Of a stretch of 64,000 nt of DNA, positions 24,301 through 31,130 are shown piece after piece; position 1 is the first letter of the stretch; each line of letters starts with the position of its first letter. A program made the position numbers and the translations under genes. Under the pieces are notes generated by a model. The model was not told the origin of the DNA. It did no database searches and saw only the letters and a program-made list of their open reading frames with translations. The stretch comes from Echinometra lucunter (lineage: Eukaryota > Echinodermata > Echinoidea > Camarodonta > Echinometridae): positions 22,202,916 through 22,266,915 of the forward strand of contig CM057157.1 of assembly GCA_029962745.1 (NCBI GenBank), in the 5' to 3' direction.

Positions 24301-27300
24301 AGGCACTGCCATCATCGACACCTCCATCGGCCGTTCCTACTAGGGCACTCTTAGTAAAAGCCATTAAAAGGAAAAAATGAAAGGAATTCAATCCAATATT
24401 TTTGAACGCAAACTTTTTTTTTTATTTTTAGCTACCCAGAGTCTTGCAGGCACGGGGAGTCTCCGGCATCATTGATGCGTCCATCGGTCGTTTCTACCAA
24501 GGCAGTCTAGGAGTAGAAGTCATGCTTAGTGCCAATGATAACTTTCAAGGTACGTGCAATTGTTTGATCTTCCAAAAAGAAGTTAGGAAAAATGGATCGT
24601 CATTATGAACTTACGTAAAAAACCTCTAAACGAAGGGGCATGTAAAGCATTGTTTGTCTTGTGCAGATATTGCCACTATAACCACAAGATGAGACAACAA
24701 CACAAAATAAATCATGTCATAATAATGATGGTAATACACAATTTTGGGATAGAATTTTGTGTTTTTTCTGTTCAGAGATTTAAGGTTTCAAGATGATTTT
24801 ACTAAAAGTTGACACGCCGTGGTCATTGACTTACCCCACCGTCCTATGATTATGTTACGTAGGAATTTTAGAATGGTGGAAGCACAAGTACCGTAATGCG
24901 GCCGGATTTGTTGTGTTTTTAGAGTGTGCCGATTGGGATTTAAGGAGGTGGAACAAAGACCAAATCCACCACTATGTTTAGGCATCAATTTTTATTCCAT
25001 GTGTTGTACCTTCCCACGACAAAAATATGTTGAACAGAATTTGAATAATCTTGAACCATGACTTTGCAGGTAACGAGACGACCGTGACTACTGCCATCAT
25101 GGAAGAGGGTGAAAGCAACGATGAACATCTAGCAGTCGACGATGAGGATGTCCAGATCGGCTTGAACTCACTGAATATAGCCGGTAAGATAGAGCCCTTT
25201 TAAAAAGGGGTGCTGTGGTCTGGTAGAAGTGTTGTCGTCTAGTGGATAAGTCTCCCGGCTGTTAACTACAAGGCACGGCGTTTGAATCTCTGACACAGCA
25301 CTAATGTTCTTTGGCAAGACGTTAATCTACATTTGCCACACTCGACCCAGGTGATGTTAATGGGTACCTGGCAGGGATTAATTCCGTGAAATGCTTGAGC
25401 GCTGTGATAGGCCGCTTTGCTAAAGCCAAGGTAATAATACCACAGTCCTTTGGAAGTGTGTAGAGACATTAAATGAAATGTGATGTGATATGCGCTATAC
25501 AAGAACGGTATATTATTATCGTTATTTTCAACATCTTGCTAACATTTTTACATGGGGTAGGTTCAGGATATTTGGTCATTTGGAGTCCCATGTATTAGCA
25601 AGCTCTTAGCCAAAGTTGTACGACCAAGATTTACATTAAATGTGTCATTTCACTTCATAATTATTTCGTTTAATTCATGGAACATGTATAGACGAGGTAT
25701 TTAACTTATACGATAGGTTGATCAGATATATTAAAATCTCACATGTTGTTGATAACGGATGGGAGAAATAGCTCCTGATTTCCGACATATTCACCATCTA
25801 TTATTTTCTGGGGCTTAGATCAAATTAATGTTCGTTTGTTTTTGTTTGCGTGTGTGAATTATGACAGAAATTTTCATATCGTGCATTATGATATGTTTTT
25901 AATCATCATTCTGCATTGTCTCCTCTTATCTAATTTTGATTTCAATATTTCAAATCTTGTTTTACATCATCTTTGATCGTAAGTTCTTTAACAGTTCCCT
26001 GTGATTTTTTTCTGGATTTGATCATATTTCATTTGAATCAGTTTATTTGTTTATCCCTTATACAAAAGCCTTTTAATATTTTCATTCGTGTTTTGTTTTA
26101 ATGATTTATGTAGCGTAAGGTTTTGGTGTTAATATTATCATGTGTTTTGTTTTTTGCCATGATTTCAGAGGTTATGGATTACAACGAATGTGAAAACACC
26201 ACTCTCAACGACTGTTCTATGGATGCTACGTGTATGGATCTTTCTGGAGTCGGCTTTAACTGTTCGTGTAACGAAGGATTCGTTGATCTCTATCCAAGTG
26301 CACTCCCTGGACGTTACTGTAGGGCTATACCAGGTAAGAGTCAAAGTGATGATGTGAAAAGTATATATTGTAGCTGCAGGAGTTGAGCCATGTTGGGGCA
26401 TTAGTATCATGACGGAATTTTTACAAGAGGGGTCACTCGATATTGTAATTGGCTGAGGGCGTGAACATTTGTGGTGAAAGGACCAATGATAAAGACTGAG
26501 AGAGCGAGTCACATTAAAATCAATCCGCAATCGAAATGACTCTCTGCCTCCTCTCCCCCCCCCCCCCCACCTGAATTGCCAATCAACAAGTTCATCAATG
26601 AGAGGATGTGAAAGTTTCTTTTTTTTTACTACACCCTCCCCACTTTCCCATTCTTTTTTCCTCTGTTTTTTTTTCCTTTCTTAATTTGTTAGCATGTGAT
26701 CAATAATAATTATTCTCTTTTGACCTATCATACATATATGTCCATTGATTAGAATGATATTTGATAAGAAATACATCAAAGCTTCTTTTTAAAGAAGATG
26801 CCTCATCACTTTAGCTTACTAGAAAGTCATGTTCTCCCATTTTCGTTTAAATTATAGATTCTCTGAATATTGGATTGATAGTTGGCCTGACTGCTGCAGC
26901 AGCATTCTTGCTTCTAATTGTGTTAGTGATGGCGTACATGATCCTCCTCCGCAGGAGACGAAAGAAGTATTCCAGAGATATCCAGCAACTTATGAAGGGT
27001 CATGACAACGAGGGATACTTTTCCCGTACAGAAAATCCCGCTGAATTGCAGGTAATAGAACAGATTTACAGGCTCGTCTGAGTTCTAATGAGAGTATCTT
27101 TGCTCATGAAATCTACTATCCACTTTCAAAACTCAGCTAAAAACATACTTACTCCATATTGCCTACAACTAGCCACTGTCCGAGTCTTTCTCAGGTGAAT
27201 CCTGCATTGCACATAAAGTATTATTTTCGGCCTCATCAGCGCCTTGATTATAGACTAATGGGTATCAACCGTATCAATGACCTTCTGGGGCGTTGTTACG

Positions 27301-29030
27301 TGCGTGCGCCTGTAATCCAGCTAACCTGCTAACAGTGGAAGTTATACGCTGATTCAGCGAACCTAGGTTCGATTCTGAGCCGCGGCCATGGGTGTCGATC
27401 CCGGGGTGATGGGGGGAGATATATACCCCCCCCCCCCCCAATAATTCACCGTGGAAAAAAAACAAAAAAATCATAGCCTCCTGTAATTCCCGAAAAACAA
27501 ACAAAAATAAAGATAAAGACAAAGAGAATATAGAGTAAAGGAACAGTTTTTAAAGAACGAAAGGAAAAGGAAAAGGCTTTCAGCGCTCGCTCGCTTCGCT
27601 CACTCGCATTTTAAGTATCGTAACCAATGAGGTTATAATAGCCTTCTATCTTTATGAAAGCAAATCGGTTTGCATCTTGTCTTTCTACAGTATGCTATAA
27701 TGATACTCGCATCTTGGCCAAAGCCAGTGAATATTTTTATTATGAAATGAAGCTGGTTTGCATCTTGTCTTTCTATCCGATGTTATACTGTTAGTAATAT
27801 AACTGCATGATGATAAATCTATATAAGAGTATTTGTTATTATTATATATTCCTAAAAAACACAGTAATGACATCCCTTTTGAAGGACTGCATTAAGAGAA
27901 GATTTATGAGATTTTGTACTGGTGGTTCATTTAACAATGATTGGCCTGGAATTATTGCCTTTTCTGCTTCATACTTCACAGTTAATCTGAAATTCATTCC
28001 ATAATGATTTTTCTTTGTAATGGAAAAGTTTCAGAGAAAAAGCATTTCTATATAAGGCAGAAAACATTTGATTTTAACTCTGTGAACCGGGGAGTGTTTC
28101 ATCAACATTTTGTTGTCTGACAAGTTGTCAGATCTGACATCTTTCCTTGATTTTGATTGGCTGAGAAGCATCGTTACTATGGCAACTGTCGGATAAAACA
28201 GACTTTGTCGGATAAAACATCCGACAAGTCCTTTCATGAAACGATCCCCTGATTGACAACCTTCACTCTTCATTTTCTTATGATTCATTTTATGGTGAAC
28301 AATATCTAATTTTTGATTTGGTTTACTGCCTTACCTCTTTCATATATTCTGTGTTAATTTGTGTTGTGTCTTGATATCTAGCATTTAAAGACAGGATTTT
28401 TTCAAGACTAAACATTCACAAAGAAATTCTGAAGTAGGGTCAATTTTATTTCATTGTTATTTGAGGGGTGCAGCTAATGTATATGTTTGGAAGCTTGCGT
28501 TTTGAATGGTCAGCAGCACTTCATGTCTTAACCAGTAGTGACTGTGATAGTTTATGATGTGTCTTTACATTATAAATTAAAAGCCTTAACTGTTTCAGGT
28601 TATAACATACTCCATAGATTTTATTCTATAATGATTGTGACCAAATGTTATACCCGTCATAGCTGGGTTTTTTACATATTATTTATCAAGACATGTAAAT
28701 CTGATTATTTTCCCCTGGGACCGTCGTTTAACAATGATCTTTTTTTTTTTTTTCATTTGTTTTACTGTGCAGATGACGTGTAGGACTGGGAGCTCTCCTT
28801 TGGAACCGGATCACCGGCACTCCATGTCCGAATCTCTACACGAAATGGATACGATGAATCCTGGCTTTGAAAACATATACGACGGCCTCTATGATTATGA
28901 TGTTGCCCTCGCTGATGATCAGGATGATGACCACCATCGACAGAGTAACATGGATCTTAGTGTAGTCTACAATGATATCGCCAGTGAACTCCATCATCAT
29001 GATTACGATCGTGACGATGATAACTATTAA
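22..29030 (+). CDS. Gene A: giant HYR/EGF/SEA single-pass membrane protein (5' partial)
   Basis: Multi-exon gene entering from the left edge. I joined 42 exons: 31 HYR exons (22 to 18600), EGF-like exons at 19166, 19798, 20394, 21188, 22416 and 23099, SEA exons at 23714, 24432 and 25070, an EGF exon at 26169, a transmembrane exon at 26858 and a terminal exon at 28773-29030. The 9,140 coding bases stay in one frame to TAA, giving about 3,045 residues. HYR and EGF exons all have phase 1 on both sides, so any of them can be skipped or duplicated without a frameshift. HYR arrays are known from the sea urchin hyaline-layer protein hyalin, an adhesion substrate. The membrane anchor and tail suggest a cell-surface adhesion or receptor protein (inference). 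The N-terminus and signal peptide lie outside the window. No exact orthologue is recognised, so no symbol is given. Confidence 0.85.
648..887 (+). CDS. Gene A HYR exon 2
   Basis: 'E type' unit (NVG, DLLV, TETC). It is the only copy with ILLTVTG rather than ILVTVTG before the GTAAGT donor. Confidence 0.92.
1276..1515 (+). CDS. Gene A HYR exon 3
   Basis: E-type unit with NMG at the variable N-terminal site. Clean TTGCAG acceptor and GTAAGT donor, phase 1/1. Confidence 0.92.
1905..2144 (+). CDS. Gene A HYR exon 4
   Basis: E-type unit with NVG. It differs from its neighbours by a silent change in the Thr-Thr pair (ACAACA) before DNAGN. Confidence 0.92.
2534..2773 (+). CDS. Gene A HYR exon 5
   Basis: E-type unit with DVG. 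The acceptor is TTTTGCAG rather than TCTTGCAG. Confidence 0.92.
3164..3403 (+). CDS. Gene A HYR exon 6
   Basis: Q-type unit (TVQLYTT, DLQV, TQTC). Its donor-side intron carries the GATGGAACCCGTGG variant also seen after units 1 and 13. Confidence 0.92.
3771..4010 (+). CDS. Gene A HYR exon 7
   Basis: E-type unit with VTCSTT in place of VNCSTT, which removes one N-glycosylation sequon. First half of a two-unit block repeated at 5012. Confidence 0.92.
4401..4640 (+). CDS. Gene A HYR exon 8
   Basis: DVG unit with CITFVTVTG in place of CIILVTVTG. Second half of the two-unit block repeated at 5642. Confidence 0.92.
5012..5251 (+). CDS. Gene A HYR exon 9
   Basis: NVG unit with NCLTT, which destroys the NCS sequon. 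Partner of unit 7 in the block duplication. Confidence 0.92.
5642..5881 (+). CDS. Gene A HYR exon 10
   Basis: DVG unit with CITF as in unit 8. NAGIT replaces NAGNT. Confidence 0.92.
6275..6514 (+). CDS. Gene A HYR exon 11
   Basis: NVG unit with NCLTT like unit 9. TTGCAG acceptor and GTAAGT donor. Confidence 0.92.
6905..7144 (+). CDS. Gene A HYR exon 12
   Basis: NMG unit with TTENAGN (Asp to Glu). The following intron has the CATATGTTTGACAT variant also found after unit 20. Confidence 0.92.
7537..7776 (+). CDS. Gene A HYR exon 13
   Basis: Q-type unit with NVSSSTDVGQNF. Near-duplicate of unit 21, about 4.97 kb downstream. Confidence 0.92.
8165..8404 (+). CDS. Gene A HYR exon 14
   Basis: Starts like unit 22 (EPPTLNCANATSSTDF) but from mid-exon into the next intron matches ordinary E-type units, so it appears recombinant. 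Confidence 0.92.
8798..9037 (+). CDS. Gene A HYR exon 15
   Basis: NVG unit with the CITF variant of units 8 and 10. Confidence 0.92.
9409..9648 (+). CDS. Gene A HYR exon 16
   Basis: DVG unit with DTFCVGN: a Phe-to-Cys change gives five cysteines instead of four. Confidence 0.92.
10019..10258 (+). CDS. Gene A HYR exon 17
   Basis: Consensus DVG E-type unit. Acceptor TTTTGCAG, with a two-base deletion just upstream (CATGATATT). Confidence 0.92.
10630..10869 (+). CDS. Gene A HYR exon 18
   Basis: Consensus DVG E-type unit, encoding the same protein as unit 17. Confidence 0.92.
11241..11480 (+). CDS. Gene A HYR exon 19
   Basis: DVG unit with both DTFCVGN (extra Cys, as unit 16) and NCLTT (lost sequon). 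Confidence 0.92.
11871..12110 (+). CDS. Gene A HYR exon 20
   Basis: DVG unit with STIEPNTT in place of STVELNTT. Its 3' intron has the CATATG variant shared with unit 12. Confidence 0.92.
12505..12744 (+). CDS. Gene A HYR exon 21
   Basis: Q-type unit, same protein as unit 13. The donor-side intron differs (GTAAGTAGTTATCC), matching the following units. Confidence 0.92.
13139..13378 (+). CDS. Gene A HYR exon 22
   Basis: CANATSSTDF unit with ASNNVDTD, NDIFF and TQICIT: the start of the more diverged 3' part of the array. Confidence 0.92.
13773..14012 (+). CDS. Gene A HYR exon 23
   Basis: Acceptor TGTTGTAG (TAG rather than CAG). Variants STVVLNTT, NCSSTDN, TGTC and ILVNVTG. Confidence 0.92.
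14313..14552 (+). CDS. Gene A HYR exon 24
   Basis: Variants NATWSTDF, NTTSSDN and CIIHVTVTG. Its unit is about 90 bp shorter than the upstream ones because the intron is deleted. Confidence 0.92.
14856..15098 (+). CDS. Gene A HYR exon 25 (last of the array)
   Basis: This is 81 codons, with STDLGRN, TVGLNTIAS and an altered C-terminus (CILNVKVLTG). The donor is GTATTT, weaker than the GTAAGT of the rest. The following 318-bp intron has no in-frame stop (see findings). Confidence 0.88.
15110..15310 (+). repeat. Two (TA)n microsatellites flanking an 82-bp HYR exon fragment
   Basis: TA runs at about 15160-15191 and 15274-15310 flank bases 15193-15274. That segment matches 16623-16704, inside the HYR exon at 16580, with one mismatch, at a constant 1,430-base offset. 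It lies within the intron between exons 25 and 26. Confidence 0.85.
15417..15662 (+). CDS. Gene A HYR exon 26 (diverged)
   Basis: Acceptor CCCACAG, donor GTAAGT, phase 1/1, 82 codons. It begins DTDAPVVTCSNVTT and has the closing HYR features DILGNRATC before FFVENP. The middle is unlike the array (DDDNPDPSG). Clearly an older, separately evolving domain. Confidence 0.88.
16079..16348 (+). CDS. Gene A HYR-like exon 27 (diverged)
   Basis: 270 bp, phase 1/1, acceptor TTCGGCAG and donor GTAATT. It starts TELPVNCPNLNRTV and ends NKTCKGYFTVQG. The Cys near each end and the FTV strand fit the HYR fold, but it lacks the DxxGN signature and is about 10 residues longer. Domain assignment is less sure than the exon. 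Confidence 0.78.
16580..16819 (+). CDS. Gene A HYR exon 28
   Basis: Acceptor CTTTCAG, donor GTAGGC. DEENPKLNCT start, FALGDTVVSCNATD and SSGNSDNCSFVVTIRG end. Source or sister of the 82-bp copy at 15193-15274. Confidence 0.92.
17109..17348 (+). CDS. Gene A HYR exon 29
   Basis: Acceptor CCTTCAG and an unusual GTTAAC donor. It starts DEESPNLDCSDV; the core is FTFGTTEVTCHSSDSAGN, close to the HYR consensus. Confidence 0.9.
17701..17940 (+). CDS. Gene A HYR exon 30
   Basis: Acceptor TTTTCAG, donor GTAAGG. DGESPSITCEDV start; core FPFGSTEVTCNATDSSGN followed by GTCIFSVTIVG. A textbook HYR domain. Confidence 0.92.
18361..18600 (+). CDS. Gene A HYR exon 31 (last HYR)
   Basis: Acceptor TTTGTAAAG is weak, but phase and length (240 bp) fit; donor GTAGTG. 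DDEDPILNCTNV start; core FPVGDTNVSCNATDQTGN. After this the protein changes to EGF modules. Confidence 0.88.
19166..19261 (+). CDS. Gene A EGF-like exon 1
   Basis: 96 bp, phase 1/1. Six cysteines in EGF order: CSVNPCQNGGNC, then CMCDSGFFGDTC. Acceptor GTTACAG, donor GTGAGT. Confidence 0.9.
19798..19893 (+). CDS. Gene A EGF-like exon 2
   Basis: 96 bp, phase 1/1. CTNNPCRNGATC then CVCPANYKGAIC gives the six EGF cysteines. Acceptor AATTCAG, donor GTAAAT. Confidence 0.9.
20394..20531 (+). CDS. Gene A calcium-binding EGF exon 3
   Basis: 138 bp. It starts DVNECQESDPC, the calcium-binding EGF signature D-x-N-E-C, with the aromatic motif NIGSYTCNC. Acceptor TTTCAG, donor GTAAGA. Confidence 0.93.
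21188..21307 (+). CDS. Gene A EGF-like exon 4
   Basis: 120 bp. CELDSCLNGGTC and CTCLAGYTGSRC, a Notch-type EGF. Acceptor CTTACAG, donor GTGAGT. Confidence 0.92.
22416..22517 (+). CDS. Gene A EGF-like exon 5
   Basis: 102 bp, phase 1/1. A short cysteine-rich module, CNGVICDESQICFQDECVC then GICQ, with EGF-like spacing. Acceptor ATGTAG, donor GTAAAT. Confidence 0.85.
23099..23230 (+). CDS. Gene A EGF-like exon 6
   Basis: 132 bp. It starts EDCSPACDFERERC and contains CECRPGYRP, the usual EGF end. The acceptor is at TACTAAAG after a pyrimidine tract; donor GTAAGT, phase 1. Confidence 0.85.
23714..23841 (+). CDS. Gene A SEA-like domain, first exon
   Basis: 128 bp, phase 1 to 0. Encodes RIFVITFIIYQFNG and then YLNPQSSQF, the first strand and helix of a SEA-type domain, just before the membrane as in mucin-like receptors. 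Acceptor CCTCAG, donor GTAAGT. Confidence 0.82.
24283..24360 (+). pseudogene. Decayed copy of the second SEA exon inside the intron
   Basis: Bases 24283-24360 align with 24432-24505 and surroundings: TTGCAG-CAC-GGGAG, ATCAT-GA, TCCATCGG-CGTT and GGCA-TCT-AG in the same order. It has many substitutions and an in-frame TAG where the active exon has CAA. It looks like a dead tandem duplicate of the exon. Confidence 0.75.
24432..24549 (+). CDS. Gene A SEA-like domain, second exon
   Basis: 118 bp, phase 0 to 1, acceptor TTTTTAG and donor GTACGT. RVLQARGVSGIIDASIGRF is followed by YQGSLGVEVML, which sits where SEA domains carry the G-S autoproteolysis turn. The motif here is imperfect (GSLGV rather than GSVVV), so cleavage is uncertain. 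Confidence 0.83.
25070..25183 (+). CDS. Gene A SEA-like domain, third exon
   Basis: 114 bp, phase 1/1, acceptor CTTTGCAG and donor GTAAGA. Acidic segment (EEGESNDEHLAVDDEDVQ) then IGLNSLNIA. It completes a SEA-sized module of about 115 residues. Confidence 0.82.
25208..25528 (+). repeat. tRNA-derived SINE-like element in gene A intron
   Basis: The left end has box A-like GTCTAGTGGAT and, about 40 bases on, box B-like GTTTGAATCTC. The body ends GCGCTATACAAGAACGG and then an ATTATTATC tail. A second copy with the same body order is at 48645-48985. The layout matches tRNA-derived SINEs; the family name is not known to me. Confidence 0.65.
26169..26333 (+). CDS. Gene A juxtamembrane EGF exon
   Basis: 165 bp, phase 1/1, acceptor ATTTCAG and donor GTAAGA. 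DYNECENTTLNDC start, then CSCNEGF and YC: a calcium-binding type EGF between the SEA domain and the membrane. Confidence 0.9.
26858..27051 (+). CDS. Gene A transmembrane exon
   Basis: 194 bp, phase 1 to 0, acceptor TTATAG and donor GTAATA. A hydrophobic run from IGLIVGLTAAAAF to MAYMILL (about 25 residues) is followed by the stop-transfer cluster RRRRKK. This orients the protein with HYR/EGF domains outside. Confidence 0.93.
27300..27440 (+). repeat. Possible tRNA-like SINE fragment ending in poly-C
   Basis: Contains GGTTCGATTCT, a near-perfect pol III box B, about 50 bases after a weak box A-like stretch, and ends in a C run near 27425. Lies in the last intron of gene A. Confidence 0.35.
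28089..28250 (+). mobile_element. MITE, GTTTCAT-ended, copy 1
   Basis: Terminal inverted repeats GGGGAGTGTTTCAT and ATGAAACGATCCCC. About 160 bp, and nearly identical throughout to 47497-47654. Non-coding; lies in the last intron of gene A. Confidence 0.85.
28773..29030 (+). CDS. Gene A terminal exon, cytoplasmic tail
   Basis: 86 codons to TAA at 29028-29030, acceptor CTGTGCAG, phase 0. The tail is acidic and His-rich at the end (DQDDDHH, HHHDYDRDDDNY). It has several tyrosines in FENIYDGLYDYD and VVYNDI that could be phosphorylated (inference). Confidence 0.92.
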   Translation: MTCRTGSSPLEPDHRHSMSESLHEMDTMNPGFENIYDGLYDYDVALADDQDDDHHRQSNMDLSVVYNDIASELHHHDYDRDDDNY

Positions 29031-30204
29031 ATAGCACGATTACAAGAATAGAGGTTTTTTTTATATATGCATAATCCTTTTCCATTGTGTTTATGTTGTG
29101 ATTTAATTTATCATATTTTTTTTATTCAGTTAGGATTTAGAGTAAAATTATAAAATACTCCCTGTATTTGGTGAGAAGTCAAAAATAATATCCTTTTCAT
29201 GTATTTTCCTTGGAAATCATTTCTTTGATAGTAATGTTAGGCAGAATGTAATTAAGAATATTAGTCATTTTGTGTCAGTCATCTTAATGATTCCCAATGG
29301 CAAATTATAAATTGGATAACTTGTTTAGAAAATCGAATATTTACAGCATTTACATGCCGTTTCCAATGCAGTATACGTATGTATATGACTTTATTTTACG
29401 ATGTGCGATCCTTTTCATGAAAAGTACACTACGAGCTGCTTCAGCAGTGATTATTAGCCAAACTTTGCAATTACTGACGTTACTTTTCTCTTAGTCATAA
29501 CCTTGTACAGTGGAGACTGTGTACTAAAGTATCTGATTAGAGCCCCGTAATGTAAACATTATGTACAGTCAATGTAAAAGTCTGTTTTATATCCATTATT
29601 TCTGCAATTCATTGTGTCTCACAACGATTTGCAATTATAAAAAGAGGGTGGGGAGAACATTGGAGAAGGAGGGCATAAAATTATAAATCTGTATGTTAAA
29701 GGAGACAGTTCTGATAAGTCTCCATCTGATCAACCGACACTAGTGTTAGATTATTATATCCGCATTAAAATATCAATTTCTTCCACAGAAAATCAAGTGG
29801 AGAGGAAGCCCCAAAGTTGCCCCAAAGTTGATGAAATGCATTTTCGGGTCGTTGTCTGTATGAATCAAGTAGACTAGTACAAGGAGATAACGCGATAACG
29901 CATATTGTCATCGATTTTCTTTTTAATGAAAAAAAGAAAACATAGTAAAATGTAAGTCTTGAATTACTAAAAACAATGCAAACTTTGAATTGTGTGTAAC
30001 ACCAGACCTTGCTAAGTACTTCTATCTTCAAGTGAAGGTCATGCCAAGTGTATTAAAGTACAACACTAGGTGATGTGATTTCCAATGCATTCAACTAAGG
30101 TTAGGAGTTTACCATGACATTTTTTGTCAAATAGCTAATATCTTTGGTCTTTGATTTTTCCTTTTGACAGGTTTGCTTCCATGCTCAATATCGATTGGTT
30201 GATT

Positions 30205-30210
30205 AATAAA
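30205..30210 (+). terminator. Candidate poly(A) signal for gene A
   Basis: AATAAA about 1.2 kb after the gene A stop codon. Weaker ATTAAA signals occur at 29764 and 30052, so the real 3' end is undetermined. Confidence 0.3.
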
Positions 30211-30827
30211 TGCCATGGGGGGGGGGGGGGGATGGGTGACAGATTATACATGTGTAAATTTTCACTTACGTGTACTTTTGTAATCACCATTTTTTAAAGA
30301 TACATTTGTAGTATACTTGTATTTAAGAAAACTTTTGCTGGGCTAGCACCATGAGCGTCCTTATATGGTGTGTGCGCTCTATAGTTTTCGTTATTATTGT
30401 TATCAATACACTTTTATCCCGAGTCTATAGACAGCGGGTACTCACAAGGAATTCCCCCTCCCCCCCCCCCCCCGCGCCCTCGGGGCGCTTCCAAATTCCC
30501 TTTCACTTCTTGTCGTGGTTTCATCCGAATATCTTTTCTGTATGTTACTTGCTTGTTTATACATGTACAAAGTTTTCATATGTTGATAATACATCAAGTT
30601 TGACTTTGATGTTACGAACTTTATTGGGGCGGTTTCTGCGGTGAAAAATGCTGATCAAACCACGGAATGCGGCATGATTTTTTTTTTCTTCATATGGCTC
30701 TTTATTTTGTCTGGAATGGGATAATTATTTGACTAAAATGTTTACACAGACTTCTCCTTACACTCTGAATGTTCCCAGTGTGTCAAACACGTGTCCATCT
30801 CTTTTCCTCCATTTGCTGTGACTTTGT

Positions 30828-31130
30828 TTCAGTTTGTGTGTCTCTCTCTCTCTTTCTCTTTCCCTGTTCTTTTTTCACTCTCTATTATAGATCATTTTCT
30901 CCTTAATCACATAAAACTGGATCGTATTCAGTCATGAGACATTTGTAAAGGTTCATATTAATTCGTTGTGAATTTCTATTTCAGTTTGTGTATTTCTCTG
31001 TCTATCTCTCTTTCCCCCTATTTTTTTCCACTCCCTCTTATAGATCACTTTCTTCATAATCACACAAAACTGTGGATCGTATTAAATCATGAGACATTTT
31101 TAAAGATTCATATTAATTTGAAAGATGATT
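30828..31130. repeat. Two-copy tandem repeat of about 152 bp
   Basis: Both copies start TTCAGTTTGTGT (30828 and 30980). They share CTTATAGATCA-like, ATCACA-AAAACTG, GATCGTATT and CATGAGACATTT blocks in order, at moderate divergence. Confidence 0.75.
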
